From Enterobacter cloacae (GTDB lineage Bacteria > Pseudomonadota > Gammaproteobacteria > Enterobacterales > Enterobacteriaceae), in NCBI RefSeq assembly GCF_011078175.1, contig NZ_JAALCJ010000008.1:1-64000 (forward strand): a stretch of 64,000 nucleotides of DNA, read 5' to 3'. Of this stretch, positions 1 to 9,371 are shown in pieces. The first letter of the stretch is position 1. Every line of letters starts with the position of its first letter. The notes under the pieces were generated by a model, which was not told the DNA's origin, searched no databases, and was given only the letters and a program-made list of their open reading frames with translations. Position numbers and translations under genes: made by a program.

Positions 1-117
1 CTGGCGGCTTTAGCGCGGTGGTCCCACCTGACCCCATGCCGAACTCAGAAGTGAAACGCCGTAGCGCCGATGGTAGTGTGGGGTCTCCCCATGTGAGAGT
101 AGGGAACTGCCAGGCAT
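1..117 (+). rRNA. rrfD: 5S ribosomal RNA, 5' end cut by window start
   Basis: The sequence matches the enterobacterial 5S rRNA from about its fourth base to its end (GCCAGGCAT at 109-117), so about three 5' bases lie before the window. It is followed by tRNA-Thr and a second 5S gene, the arrangement of the end of E. coli rrnD (5S, thrV, second 5S). The symbol follows that analogy. Confidence 0.96.
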
Positions 118-129
118 CAAATTTAGCGT

Positions 130-205
130 GCTGATATGGCTCAGTTGGTAGAGCGCACCCTTGGTAAGGGTGAGGTCCCCAGTTCGACTCTGGGTATCAG
201 CACCA
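130..205 (+). tRNA. thrV: tRNA-Thr (anticodon GGT)
   Basis: This is a 76-nt cloverleaf with acceptor stem GCTGATA/TATCAGC, the T-loop GTTCGACTC and an encoded CCA at 203-205. The anticodon loop TTGGTAA reads GGT, which decodes ACC and ACU threonine codons. It lies between two 5S genes and is presumably processed from the rRNA precursor. I see no separate promoter. Confidence 0.97.
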
Positions 206-246
206 CTTTATACTTAGGTTAAAGTTCGGTAAGAAGTAAAAGAATT

Positions 247-366
247 TGTCTGGCGGCTTTAGCGCGGTGGTCCCACCTGACCCCATGCCGAACTCAGAAG
301 TGAAACGCCGTAGCGCCGATGGTAGTGTGGGGTCTCCCCATGTGAGAGTAGGGAACTGCCAGACAT
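247..366 (+). rRNA. rrfF: 5S ribosomal RNA, second copy
   Basis: This is a complete 120-nt 5S rRNA (TGTCTGGCGG to GCCAGACAT), identical to the first copy over nearly all the visible length. The 5' end has T at 249 and the 3' end has A at 363, where the first copy has G at the matching 3' place. This replaces a C-G pair of the terminal helix by U-A, so pairing is kept. It is the last gene of the rRNA operon. Confidence 0.96.
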
Positions 367-375
367 CAAACAAGC

Positions 376-405
376 AAAAAGGCCATCCGAAAGGATGGCC
401 TTTTT
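376..405 (+). terminator. rRNA operon terminator
   Basis: An 8-bp perfect stem GGCCATCC/GGATGGCC with a GAAA tetraloop is followed by TTTTT. It lies 10 nt after the second 5S gene and is a textbook intrinsic terminator. Confidence 0.93.
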
Positions 406-672
406 GCGTTATGTCTCCAGCTAAACCAATTCCCTTATTCGATATTCTAACTGGCGCTGTTATTATCTGACGGACGTGTGAAAGCGTTTTACCCTGCTGA
501 AGCTGAAGTTTTGGAATGGAGTATACTGGCTTGCTGCCGCGTTAAATCAATTAAATATTTATGCCAGAGGCTATACAGATAAGGATGTATAGCGGGAAGT
601 AAGGTAGTGTATTGAATTTAAATAATATGTGAAGCCATTCGTGATGAGGTATATACGTGCCGTGAATTCGGC
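406..672. other. Intergenic stretch with no recognised gene
   Basis: Between the rRNA terminator and the yhdV terminator there is A+T-rich sequence with no open frame that has a ribosome binding site or a recognisable product. I see no repeat, tRNA fragment or clear promoter in it. Confidence 0.5.
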
Positions 673-704
673 AAAAAAAAAGCGCGACCATCGGCGCGCT
701 TTTA
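673..704 (-). terminator. Terminator after yhdV
   Basis: The stem AGCGCG/CGCGCT (681-686 and 695-700) is preceded by nine A on the plus strand, which becomes a T-run for minus-strand transcripts. It lies just past the yhdV stop. Confidence 0.85.
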
Positions 705-710
705 AAATTC

Positions 711-932
711 TTATTTAGTCAGGGCGACTATACCGAGTGTCAGGCCAGCGATTGCCGCGGCTCCTCCAGCTATTGCACCTGCTGTTTCCCAGTTATCCTG
801 AGTGGTGCCTTTCATACAGGTATTGGTGTGGACCAGGCGGCCCTGATCGTCGTATACCGGTACACATGGAGAGTCGTGCGCGCAACCAGCAAGCAGCGCA
901 GCGAGAAGTGCAACGGAAAGGAATCTTTTCAT
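711..932 (-). CDS. yhdV: YhdV small lipoprotein
   Basis: This 73-residue protein begins with a lipoprotein signal (MKRFLSVALLAALLAGC), with lipobox LLAGC and acylation expected at Cys17. The middle holds two more Cys residues and the C-terminal 25 residues are a Gly/Ala-rich hydrophobic stretch. The residue after the lipid Cys is Ala, which is compatible with outer-membrane sorting. The product and its position next to acrF match E. coli YhdV, whose function is unknown. It has its own terminator, and a 244-nt gap with the acrF terminator separates it from acrF, so it is probably transcribed alone. Confidence 0.9.
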   Translation of the reverse strand: MKRFLSVALLAALLAGCAHDSPCVPVYDDQGRLVHTNTCMKGTTQDNWETAGAIAGGAAAIAGLTLGIVALTK

Positions 933-1143
933 GATGTTACCTCAATATGATCGCTTATTCGCTACAGAGCCGATGCGGCAATTAACGAACTGATGATTAT
1001 TTTACCACCGCACTAATACCATGCAGCACGGGGAATAATCTCAATTTGTGTAGATTGTAAAAATCATGGAGAAAAAGCGTGGGGGCTAATTATTAATGGA
1101 GGAAATGTGGAGATGAAGCGTTTCATTATATTGTTATTCAAAA

Positions 1144-1172
1144 TAAAAAGGCACCAGAGGTGCCTTTTTATT
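1144..1172 (-). terminator. Terminator of acrEF
   Basis: The stem AAGGCACC/GGTGCCTT (1148-1155 and 1159-1166) with a 3-nt loop has A-runs and T-runs on both sides. It begins five bases past the acrF stop codon in the direction of transcription. Confidence 0.9.
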
Positions 1173-1176
1173 TTCA

Positions 1177-4100
1177 TTAATCCTTGTGCTTTGTAAACCG
1201 TCTCCGGACAACCACAAAGAAAACAGGAACAAAGAAAATGGCCAACAGAGTGGCTGACAACATCCCGCCCATGACACCCGTCCCGACCGCATTTTGTGCC
1301 CCGCTACCTGCACCGCTGCTGATGACCAGAGGCATAACACCGAGAATGAATGCCAGGGAGGTCATCAGGATAGGACGCAGGCGCATACGCGAGGCTTCAA
1401 GCGTGGCTTCGATAATCCCTTTGCCTTCTTTATCCATGAGATCCTTGGCGAACTCAACGATCAGTATGGCGTTCTTGGCAGATAAACCAATTGTCGTAAG
1501 CAGACCAACCTGGAAGTAAACGTCATTGTTTAAACCTCGCATTGATGCAGCCAGAAGCGCGCCGATCACCCCCAGCGGCACAACCAGCATGACTGAGAAG
1601 GGAATTGACCAGCTTTCATAGAGAGCCGCCAGACACAGGAACACCACTATGAGTGATATGGCATAAAGCGCTGGCGCCTGATTCCCGGAAAGTCGTTCCT
1701 GATAGGACATCCCCGTCCAGTCGTAGCCGATGCCGGACGGAAGTTTTGACGCAAGGCTTTCCATCAACGCCATTGCTTCACCGGTACTTTTGCCTGGCGC
1801 AGACTCACCGAGGATCTCCATTGATGGCATCCCATTGTAACGTTCCAGACGGGGTGAACCGTACACCCAATGAGAGCTACTAAAGGCAGAGAAAGGCACC
1901 ATTTCGCCGTTAGCGCTACGCACATACAGGTCGTTGATATCTCCTGGTAACATACGGAAGCGAGCATCTGCCTGGACGTAAACTTTTTTCACGCGCCCGT
2001 GATCGATAAAGTCATTTACATAGGTGCCACCCAGCGCTGTTGAAATCGTCTGATTGACGTCAGAAACGCTCACACCCAGCGCCTGTGCCTTCTCCTGGTC
2101 GACATCCAGCTTGAACTGTGGCGTATCTTCCAGGCCATTAGGACGCACGCGAACCAGTAAGTCAGGGTGTTCCCTCACCATACCAAGCAGTTGGTTACGC
2201 GCCTGCGTTAGCTGCGTATGTCCCAGGTTTGCCTGGTCAATCAGTTCAAAGTCAAAGCCTGTTGCGGTACCCAGTTCAATAATGGCAGGCAGGTTAAACG
2301 GAAATACAAGACCATCTTTGATCTGGCTGAACGCTTTCGTTGCGCGGCTGACAATCGCCTCAACGGCATTTTCCTTGCCCGGGCGTTCTTCCCATGGCTT
2401 CAGGCTGACGAAAGCGATACCGGAGTTCTGCCCCTGTCCGCTAAAGCTAAACCCGTTGACCGTAAAGACCGATTCAACGTTCGCTTTCTCTTTCGTCAGG
2501 TAATAATCCTGAACCTGATCGAGTACCTGCTGGGTTCGCATCTGCGTCGCCCCTGCTGGCAGTTGTACCATCGTCATAAACACACCCTGATCCTCTTCCG
2601 GCAGGAAGGAGGAAGGCAGGCGCAGGAACAGAACTGCCATGCCGCCGACGATGATGACGTAAACCAGCAGATAGCGGCCGGTCTTACGTAAAATGCCGCT
2701 CACGCTGTTGCTGTAATGTTCCACGCTTTTATCAAAGAGCGCGTTAAACCAGCCAAAGAAACCACCTTTCTTTTCATGATGTTCGCTGGAAACCGGTTTG
2801 AGCAGCGTTGCACAAAGAGCAGGCGTTAATATCAACGCCACCAGTACCGACAAGGCCATCGCGGAGACAATGGTCAGCGAGAACTGGCGATAGATAGCCC
2901 CGGTTGAACCACCAAAAAATGCCATCGGAATAAATACCGCCGAAAGCACCATGGCAATGCCCACCAGAGCGCCCTGAATTTGCTCCATCGACTTCTGCGT
3001 CGCCTCTTTAGGCGGTAGTTTATCCTCCACCATAACGCGTTCTACGTTCTCGACCACCACGATGGCATCGTCAACGAGCAAACCTATCGCCAATACCATT
3101 CCGAACATCGTCAGGGTGTTAATCGAGAAACCGAACGCAGCCAGTACTGCAAAGGTGCCCAGTAACACCACGGGCACGGCGATAGTCGGAATTAGGGTCG
3201 CGCGCAGGTTTTGCAGGAACAGATACATCACCAGGAACACGAGAACGATCGCTTCAAAAAGCGTCTTCACCACTTCATGGATTGAGATCTTCACGAAAGG
3301 TGTGGTGTCGTACGGATAAACGACTTTCAGACCCTGAGGGAAGAAGGGCTGTAACTGCGCCAGTTTACTTTTGATGGCAGCAGCGGTATCCAGCGCGTTT
3401 GCGCCAGTCGCCAGCTTGATCCCTAGCCCCGTTGCTGCCTGGCCATTGATTTTGGTGACCATGTTGTAGTTTTCGCCACCCAGCTCAATGCGGGCCACAT
3501 CTTTCAGATGGACCATTGAACCGTCCTGGTTCACCTTCAGCGTCACACGGCCGAACTCTTCCGGCGATTTCAGACGCGTTTGAGCAATAATTGAGGCGTT
3601 CAGTTGCTGTCCCGGTACGGACGGCGTTCCGCCCAACTGGCCCGCAGCAATCTGGTCGTTCTGCGTTTTAAGCTGGTTAATAATATCCAGCGGCGTGAGC
3701 TGATATTTGTTCATCGCGTTGCTGTCCAGCCAGATGCGCATTGCATACTGCGCACCGAACAGCTGTACGTCACCAACGCCGGAAGTACGGCTGATCGCAT
3801 CTTTTACGTTAGAAGCAACATAGTCGGAAATATCATCCTGAGTGAGGTTTTTATTATCCGAAACAAAGCCGGCAACCAGCAGGAAACTGCTGCTGGATTT
3901 TTCCACGCCGATCCCCTGCTGCTGCACTTCTTGTGGAAGCAGCGGCATGGCGAGCTGAAGTTTGTTCTGAACCTGCACCTGCGCAATATCAGGATCTGTA
4001 CCTGACTCGAACGTCAGCGTAATGGTGACGTTACCAGCGGAATCACTGGTGGACGACATGTACATCAGATTATCGATACCGTTCATATTCTGTTCGATAA

Positions 4101-4290
4101 CCTGAGTTACGGTGTCCTGTACCGTCTGGGCATCAGCGCCAGGGTAGGTTGCTGTCACCGCCACCGCCGGCGGCGCAATGGTCGGATATTGCGCGACCGG
4201 CAGTTTTAGAATGGCCAGCCCGCCCGCAATCATCAGAATGATGGCGAGGACCCAGGCGAAAACAGGCCGTTGAATAAAGAAATTAGCCAT
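1177..4290 (-). CDS. acrF: AcrF, RND multidrug efflux transporter
   Basis: This is a 1037-residue inner-membrane proton/drug antiporter of the HAE1 RND family. It pumps drugs, dyes and detergents with the adaptor AcrE and an outer-membrane TolC channel. The N-terminus [20 protein letters not shown] is typical of the family. The proton-relay Asp pair is seen in [18 protein letters not shown] near residue 407, and the matching Lys in [13 protein letters not shown] near residue 940. The length agrees with AcrB/AcrF (1034-1049). It starts 11 nt after acrE and is surely cotranscribed. In E. coli acrEF is normally silenced by H-NS. AcrB itself is the main alternative, but the acrS-acrE-acrF-yhdV context decides for AcrF. 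Confidence 0.95.
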   Translation of the reverse strand: MANFFIQRPVFAWVLAIILMIAGGLAILKLPVAQYPTIAPPAVAVTATYPGADAQTVQDTVTQVIEQNMNGIDNLMYMSSTSDSAGNVTITLTFESGTDPDIAQVQVQNKLQLAMPLLPQEVQQQGIGVEKSSSSFLLVAGFVSDNKNLTQDDISDYVASNVKDAISRTSGVGDVQLFGAQYAMRIWLDSNAMNKYQLTPLDIINQLKTQNDQIAAGQLGGTPSVPGQQLNASIIAQTRLKSPEEFGRVTLKVNQDGSMVHLKDVARIELGGENYNMVTKINGQAATGLGIKLATGANALDTAAAIKSKLAQLQPFFPQGLKVVYPYDTTPFVKISIHEVVKTLFEAIVLVFLVMYLFLQNLRATLIPTIAVPVVLLGTFAVLAAFGFSINTLTMFGMVLAIGLLVDDAIVVVENVERVMVEDKLPPKEATQKSMEQIQGALVGIAMVLSAVFIPMAFFGGSTGAIYRQFSLTIVSAMALSVLVALILTPALCATLLKPVSSEHHEKKGGFFGWFNALFDKSVEHYSNSVSGILRKTGRYLLVYVIIVGGMAVLFLRLPSSFLPEEDQGVFMTMVQLPAGATQMRTQQVLDQVQDYYLTKEKANVESVFTVNGFSFSGQGQNSGIAFVSLKPWEERPGKENAVEAIVSRATKAFSQIKDGLVFPFNLPAIIELGTATGFDFELIDQANLGHTQLTQARNQLLGMVREHPDLLVRVRPNGLEDTPQFKLDVDQEKAQALGVSVSDVNQTISTALGGTYVNDFIDHGRVKKVYVQADARFRMLPGDINDLYVRSANGEMVPFSAFSSSHWVYGSPRLERYNGMPSMEILGESAPGKSTGEAMALMESLASKLPSGIGYDWTGMSYQERLSGNQAPALYAISLIVVFLCLAALYESWSIPFSVMLVVPLGVIGALLAASMRGLNNDVYFQVGLLTTIGLSAKNAILIVEFAKDLMDKEGKGIIEATLEASRMRLRPILMTSLAFILGVMPLVISSGAGSGAQNAVGTGVMGGMLSATLLAIFFVPVFFVVVRRRFTKHKD

Positions 4291-4301
4291 GTCGTTATTC
4301 C

Positions 4302-5441
4302 TTAACTGGCTGGTGTAGCGGCGGTATCAGGAATAGCCACGACGGTGACGCCAGGGCGAACTTTTTGCAGGCCGCTGATAATGACGCGGTCGCCATTTTT
4401 GAGGCCTTCCGCGATCAGCCAGCGATCGCCAATCGCCTGCGGTGCAACGACAGTGCGAGATTCCACCTGGTTTTTCTCGTTTACCACTAGCACGGTCGCA
4501 TCCCCGCGAGGTGTACGGGTCACCCCCTGCTGGGGAACAAGAATGGCATCAGGTTGTATACCTTCATCAATGCGTGCACGGACAAACATACCCGGTAACA
4601 ACATATGCTGCGGGTTAGGGAAGAGGGCGCGAAGGGTGATTGAGCCGGTACTTTCATCTACCGTGACATCAGAGAACTGGAGCGTTCCTTTCAGCGGATA
4701 AGGCTGACCATTTTCCATCAGCAACTCGACGCTGCTGGTGTCTCCTTTTTGCAGGCTCGTCTGCTGTTTCAGACGCATAAAATCACTGCTGGATTGCGTC
4801 ACATCGACATAAATAGGGTCAAGCTGCTGAACCGTCGCCAGCGCAGTTGACTGACCATTAGTGACTAATGCCCCTTCGGTGACGCTGGATTTACCTATAC
4901 GCCCGTTGATTGGGGAAGTCACTTTCGTATAGGCCAGGTTAATCCGCGCGCTTTCAACGCCAGCCTTTGCGGCAACGACGGTCGCATCTGCCTGCTGGGC
5001 TGTTGCCACCGCCTGATCGTACTCCTGCTTGCTCACATATTGTGTTCCAACCAGCGGAACGTAACGCTTCACCGTCAGATGGGCGATATTTGCCGCCGCC
5101 TGCGCTTTTACCAGTTCACCTTTCGCATTATCGTAGGCTGCCTGATAGGTGGCCGGATCGATTTGATAAAGGGATTCACCCGCTTTAACATCGCTGCCTT
5201 CGGTAAAATTACGGTGCAGAATAATACCACTTACCTGAGGACGAACCTCCGCAACACGATACGCATCTGTTCTGCCAGGCAATTCCGTCGTTACGGCCAG
5301 TGGCGCACTTTTAACAATATGAACACTGACCTGAGGAGCTTGCGCATGCTGCTGGGGATTTTCTTGCCCATCGCACCCGGTGAGCAGCGCGGCACAGACA
5401 ATGAAACCGTATAAGGGTAGGTATCTGAAGTGATTCGTCAT
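4302..5441 (-). CDS. acrE: AcrE, periplasmic adaptor of the AcrEF pump
   Basis: This 379-residue membrane-fusion protein is anchored to the inner membrane by lipid and links AcrF to the outer-membrane channel. The signal peptide ends in the lipobox LLTGC with Cys23. The lipoyl/barrel-sandwich halves surround an alpha-helical hairpin (about residues 100-170), followed by the beta-barrel and membrane-proximal domains usual for the HlyD/AcrA family. It is the first gene of the acrEF pair, and acrS is divergent upstream across 399 bp. It is a few residues shorter than E. coli AcrE (385), with no sign of damage. Confidence 0.94.
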   Translation of the reverse strand: MTNHFRYLPLYGFIVCAALLTGCDGQENPQQHAQAPQVSVHIVKSAPLAVTTELPGRTDAYRVAEVRPQVSGIILHRNFTEGSDVKAGESLYQIDPATYQAAYDNAKGELVKAQAAANIAHLTVKRYVPLVGTQYVSKQEYDQAVATAQQADATVVAAKAGVESARINLAYTKVTSPINGRIGKSSVTEGALVTNGQSTALATVQQLDPIYVDVTQSSSDFMRLKQQTSLQKGDTSSVELLMENGQPYPLKGTLQFSDVTVDESTGSITLRALFPNPQHMLLPGMFVRARIDEGIQPDAILVPQQGVTRTPRGDATVLVVNEKNQVESRTVVAPQAIGDRWLIAEGLKNGDRVIISGLQKVRPGVTVVAIPDTAATPAS

Positions 5442-5704
5442 TACTGTTCCTTAAACTACCCCTGAACCGATATTTGCTATGAATCGGTGAAAGGGTGTGA
5501 GGCAAAAAATAGAAATGTAGCTGTGTATAATAATGAGGGTATTTAATGTTTTTTAATTTATAAGTGCTGATGGCGTTTTTAAAAAGCAAAAATTGGATGG
5601 TGATCCAGAGCATTTTGCATGTTATTTCTGTCAGGATAATCAACAAAATGCTTTTTGGTGTGCGCTATTCATATGTTTTATGAATTTAATTGATTGAATT
5701 TATT

Positions 5705-5756
5705 CGTGTTAATTATAAATTAAATAAATTGACTTTTTTTGTGCAAAATTAACACG
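5705..5756. repeat. 9-bp inverted repeat spanning an A+T-rich spacer
   Basis: CGTGTTAAT at 5705-5713 is repeated exactly, inverted, as ATTAACACG at 5748-5756, with 34 bp between that hold a run of seven T. It lies upstream of the proposed acrS promoter. It may be a pair of half-sites for a regulator or a strand-exchange structure. The arm match is perfect; any function is inference. Confidence 0.5.
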
Positions 5757-5772
5757 GGTTTTGGTTAATACT

Positions 5773-5800
5773 TTGACTTACACGACCACGTCAATATCCT
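5773..5800 (+). promoter_or_regulatory. Possible acrS promoter
   Basis: TTGACT at 5773-5778 and TATCCT at 5795-5800 are separated by 16 bp, and the acrS start follows 40 bp later. This is a fair sigma-70 match chosen by eye, with no other support. Confidence 0.4.
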
Positions 5801-5840
5801 ACGATAACGTATCAAACTGATGAGTAGTGAGTAGCATGTT

Positions 5841-6488
5841 ATGGCGCGCAAAAAGAAAGAAGAGGCTCAAAAGACCCGCCAGCAGCTGATTGAAGCCGCT
5901 ATCGGGCTATTCGCGACGCGTGGCGTGGCCAGCACCACGCTTACCGACATCGCCGATGCTGCTCAACTCACACGCGGGGCGGTTTACTGGCATTTCTCGA
6001 GTAAAGCGGAAATATTTAATGCAATATGGGATCAGCAATTGCCGATGCGTGAGATGATTCGTGACAGGTTAATACTTTCCGAAAATGATGACCCTTTGTT
6101 AATGCTTCGTGAACAATTTATTGTCGCGCTGCAATATATTGCGAGTGAGCCCCGGCAATATGCACTTTTACAAATTTTGTATCATAAGTGTGAATTTCAT
6201 GACGATGTGATTTCAGAGTGTGAAATACGCAAGCGGATCGGTTTAAACGATGATTATCTTCGCAAGACGCTAAAGCGATGCATTGCTCGTAACGTTATCT
6301 CTTCGCAAATCAATATTGAACTGGCGCTGATTGTTTTCCACGCCTTTTTTAGCGGTGTCATTAAAAACTGGCTAATGGATAGCAACAATTTTAATCTGTA
6401 CAAGCAAGCACCGGCGTTGGTGGATAATATTCTGGCGACACTAAATATCACCCGAATGGCGCCAGTGGTTTACGATACATACTCATGA
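5841..6488 (+). CDS. acrS: AcrS (EnvR), TetR-family repressor
   Basis: This is a 215-residue TetR-type regulator divergent from acrEF. The N-terminal helix-turn-helix covers about residues 10-55 and includes TTLTDIADAAQLTRGAVYWH, typical of the AcrR/EnvR group. The remaining part is the ligand-binding and dimer domain with the family-typical LYHKCEFHDD and LYKQAPALVDN segments. In E. coli AcrS represses acrAB and is encoded beside acrEF. The start ATG at 5841 has only a weak upstream Shine-Dalgarno. The 3' end overlaps the convergent c-di-GMP gene by six bases, both stop codons lying in one TCATGA palindrome. Confidence 0.92.
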   Translation: MARKKKEEAQKTRQQLIEAAIGLFATRGVASTTLTDIADAAQLTRGAVYWHFSSKAEIFNAIWDQQLPMREMIRDRLILSENDDPLLMLREQFIVALQYIASEPRQYALLQILYHKCEFHDDVISECEIRKRIGLNDDYLRKTLKRCIARNVISSQINIELALIVFHAFFSGVIKNWLMDSNNFNLYKQAPALVDNILATLNITRMAPVVYDTYS

Positions 6489-8567
6489 CTGCGCCCGGGG
6501 TGGCGACATCTCCCCGTGCTGGCACTGTTCCATAATAGCTTGCGCGGTAATCGGTTTACCCAGCAGATAGCCCTGTAGCGTATTGCATCCCAGTTCTGTC
6601 AGAAAGGTTTGCTGCGCTGCGGTTTCGACCCCTTCCGCCACGACCTTCAGATTCAGCGTTTTTGCCAGGGCGACAATCGCCGAGACGATCGTTACATCTT
6701 CACTCTTCCCACTTAACTCTTTCACGAAAGCGCGATCGATTTTCAACTCGCATGCGGGAAGCCGCTTAAGATAGAGAAGACTTGAGTAACCTGTGCCAAA
6801 ATCATCTATTGAGGCTTTTACTCCGGCATCCGTCAGCGCTGTCAGGACACGAACGCTTTCGTCTGGATTGCTCATCGCCGTGGTTTCGGTCACCTCCAGG
6901 ATTAACATGCCGGGCGGCACGCTATGGCGCGTCAGACAATCGAGCACCGTTTTAACCAGCGAGGGCTGTTCGAACTGCAATGTAGAAAGATTCACCGCCA
7001 TTGACCAGTCCGTGTGGCCCTGAAGATGCCATTCACGCAGCTGGCGGCAGGCCTCGTCGATTACCCAGTTTCCAATTGGAATAATCAACCCTGTTTTCTC
7101 TGACAGCGGTAGAAACAGATCGGGGGACAGTAAGCCCTGTTTTGGATGCTCCCAGCGTAACAGCGCTTCGAACCCGAGGATCGGCCCGGCAGGGGCGTGG
7201 AATTTGGGTTGATAAAGCAGACGTAACTCATTACGGTCGATGGCCTGCCACAGATCATTCATCAGCTGAAGATGCGTCTGCGCCAGCGTATTCATTGACG
7301 GTTGGAAAAAGTGATAGCCGTTGCGGCCCATATGTTTTGTGTGATACATCGCAGCATCCGCGTTAAACATCAGTTCACGATCGGTTTTGCCATCGTGCGG
7401 ATAGAGTGCAATGCCAATGCTCAGGGTGACCATCAGTTCATAAGGATCGAGATGGAACGGACTATCAATGACGCGCACCAGTGAATTGGCCAGTGAGGCA
7501 GCATCATCCGGGGTCTCGGTTTCGGCAAGCAGAACGAATTCATCCCCACCGATACGCGCCAGCGTGTACTGACCTTTCAACTGCAACAGCAAACGCTGGG
7601 TCACCGCAACCAGAAGCTTGTCGCCGACATCATGACCATACGCATCATTGACGGTTTTAAAGCCATCGAGATCCATAAACATCAGTGCAAAAGGGCTTCC
7701 CTCGCGATCGGCCTTGCTGATGGCCTGATCGAGGCGATCCTCAAGCAGAATACGATTGGGCAATCGCGTCAGCGTATCATGCAACGCCAGCTGTGCGAGT
7801 TCACGGTTAGCTTCTGCCAGTGATGAGGCCAGCAGCGAGGTACGAGCCTGAAGGCGGGCATCGAACATCGACACCAGCAGCGTAATCCCCAGAATAGCGA
7901 GCGCAACTACGCTAACCAGTATCGCCAGCCAGCTCCCGTTAATACCATGATGGTGGACCATCGTCGACATCGGAAATTGTGCTGCTTCCATGCCGGCGTA
8001 ATGCATCCCAGCGATAGCGATGCCCATGGCGATCGCTGCCCCCAGCCGCATCAATGCCATTCGTGCAGCTTCCTGACGTAAGCGGAACGTCAGCCAAAGA
8101 GCGGCCAGTGAAGCGACAAGAGCAATGACTACAGAGATGACCACCCACATTTTATCCCAGACAATGCCCGGCGTGACCTCCAGGGCCGCCATACCGATAT
8201 AGTGCATGGCAACAATGCCCGTTCCCATCACGACTGCGCCGGGCAGCAGCCGACGCAAACGTAACTGCTCGCCGCTAACGAGCCACAGGGCGAACATAGA
8301 CGAGCTGATGGCAATAACCATTGAAAGCACGGTCAGGGCCGCGTTGTAACTCATGCTCATGGAAAGATCCATCGCCAGCATGCCGATGAAATGCATCGCC
8401 CATACGCCAATCCCCATCGAAACACCGCCACCTGTCAGCCAGACGCGTGCAGCGACGCCCTGGCTTCCGGCAACGCGCGCAGCCATATTCAGCGCGGTAT
8501 AGGCGGCAAGAATGGCAACCATAAAGGAGATAACTACGAGGATTTGGTTGTATTGGCTAACCAGCAT
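6483..8567 (-). CDS. MHYT-GGDEF-EAL cyclic di-GMP signalling protein
   Basis: This 694-residue inner-membrane protein joins three modules. The N-terminal MHYT sensor (residues 1-240) has about seven membrane segments and three MH-x-x-GM motifs (near 58, 121 and 188), which are thought to bind copper and sense a diatomic gas. A GGDEF diguanylate cyclase domain has an intact GGDEF at 340-344, with no RxxD inhibitory site just before it. A C-terminal EAL phosphodiesterase domain has EAL at 467-469 and DDFGTGYSS. Both catalytic domains look intact, so the protein may make or break c-di-GMP. E. coli K-12 has no such gene between acrS and fis. I do not assign a symbol. Confidence 0.92.
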   Translation of the reverse strand: MLVSQYNQILVVISFMVAILAAYTALNMAARVAGSQGVAARVWLTGGGVSMGIGVWAMHFIGMLAMDLSMSMSYNAALTVLSMVIAISSSMFALWLVSGEQLRLRRLLPGAVVMGTGIVAMHYIGMAALEVTPGIVWDKMWVVISVVIALVASLAALWLTFRLRQEAARMALMRLGAAIAMGIAIAGMHYAGMEAAQFPMSTMVHHHGINGSWLAILVSVVALAILGITLLVSMFDARLQARTSLLASSLAEANRELAQLALHDTLTRLPNRILLEDRLDQAISKADREGSPFALMFMDLDGFKTVNDAYGHDVGDKLLVAVTQRLLLQLKGQYTLARIGGDEFVLLAETETPDDAASLANSLVRVIDSPFHLDPYELMVTLSIGIALYPHDGKTDRELMFNADAAMYHTKHMGRNGYHFFQPSMNTLAQTHLQLMNDLWQAIDRNELRLLYQPKFHAPAGPILGFEALLRWEHPKQGLLSPDLFLPLSEKTGLIIPIGNWVIDEACRQLREWHLQGHTDWSMAVNLSTLQFEQPSLVKTVLDCLTRHSVPPGMLILEVTETTAMSNPDESVRVLTALTDAGVKASIDDFGTGYSSLLYLKRLPACELKIDRAFVKELSGKSEDVTIVSAIVALAKTLNLKVVAEGVETAAQQTFLTELGCNTLQGYLLGKPITAQAIMEQCQHGEMSPPRAQS

Positions 8568-8707
8568 GGTCTGTTCACTCGTTGTGAGACGTTAAGCGAA
8601 AGCGGTTGGAAAGGGCACAGACATTATCATCGTCAGGAAATGACGAAAAGTGATTTAAGCCCCTGTTTTTATTAGGTGATAACAGGGGTTTTACAGGATG
8701 GAAGAGG

Positions 8708-8872
8708 TTAGTCCAGCTCTGAGCAGTTGACCAGTTTAAGCGGGTTCACGGAATTCATATTGCGACATTTATCGGTTTCGGTGCTCATCAGTTCAATCCA
8801 CTGCATCAGCAGCGCATCGAAAATGAAAACAGAGACAGCAAAAACGACCAGCCACCAGTATTTACGAATCAT
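8708..8872 (-). CDS. yhdU: YhdU, small membrane protein
   Basis: This 54-codon gene begins with ATG at 8872 and ends with TAA at 8708. The N-terminus MIRKYWWLVVFAVSVFIF is one membrane helix, continuing into DALLMQWIEL, and the tail has two Cys residues (TDKCRNMN and VNCSELD). Its place between acrS and fis and its sequence match E. coli YhdU (DUF2556), of unknown function. In E. coli the DNA methyltransferase gene yhdJ lies between yhdU and fis, but here it is missing and only about 180 bp separate them. Confidence 0.8.
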   Translation of the reverse strand: MIRKYWWLVVFAVSVFIFDALLMQWIELMSTETDKCRNMNSVNPLKLVNCSELD

Positions 8873-8990
8873 GTGTCATTCCGCGAAAAAGAGAGCCTGT
8901 AAGGTGGTGGAAATATACACGAAAAGCGGGCGTTGAAAAGCGGGGAAAGAGAAGGTTTACAAAGCGTTGACGGTTGCCCGTCCGGACGAT

Positions 8991-9028
8991 AAAAAAGGCG
9001 CTTCCCCATGCCGAAGAGCGCCTTTTTA
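8991..9028 (-). terminator. Terminator of dusB-fis
   Basis: An 11-bp stem AAAAAGGCGCT/AGCGCCTTTTT (8992-9002 and 9017-9027) follows fis on the minus strand and gives a T-run in that direction. Confidence 0.9.
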
Positions 9029-9051
9029 AACAAGCAATTAGCTAATCGAAA

Positions 9052-9348
9052 TTAGTTCATGCCGTATTTTTTCAGTTTCTTACGCAGGGTACCACGGTTG
9101 ATGCCCATCATCAGGGCAGCGCGGGTTTGATTACCACGGGTGTATTGCATCACCATGTCCAACAGTGGCTGTTCAACTTCAGCCAGTACCAGCTCATACA
9201 GGTCATTAACATCCTGACCGTTCAGTTGAGCAAAATAGTTCTTCAGTGCCTGTTTAACCGAGTCACGCAGGGGCTTTTGAGTCACCTGATCCTGAGAGTT
9301 AACGGTAGAAACGGTCAGTACGTCAGAATTTACGCGTTGTTCGAACAT
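9052..9348 (-). CDS. fis: Fis, nucleoid-associated DNA-bending protein
   Basis: This 98-residue protein has exactly the length of enterobacterial Fis and the same C-terminal helix-turn-helix ([20 protein letters not shown], residues about 72-91). Fis is a homodimer, abundant in early exponential phase, that activates rRNA and tRNA promoters, assists site-specific inversion and shapes the nucleoid. It lies 23 nt after dusB and shares its promoter, the usual arrangement. In E. coli that promoter is autorepressed by Fis and controlled by growth rate and ppGpp. Confidence 0.98.
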
Positions 9349-9371
9349 AGTTCTGTCAGCTCTTTATTTCA

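Larger units (their letters stand above)
5442..5840. promoter_or_regulatory. acrE-acrS divergent control region
   Basis: This 399-bp A+T-rich region separates the divergent acrE and acrS start codons and must hold both promoters. It contains two inverted repeats that could be operators: ATTCATA-5-TATGAAT at 5667-5685, and a 9-bp pair at 5705-5713 and 5748-5756. AcrS is a TetR-family repressor, so an operator is expected here. The A+T richness also fits the H-NS silencing known for E. coli acrEF. Which repeat binds what is not shown by the sequence. Confidence 0.6.

Noticed and set aside
246-470. Plus-strand open frame of 74 codons over the second 5S gene and its terminator
   Set aside because: It translates structural RNA and the terminator, so it is not a protein gene.
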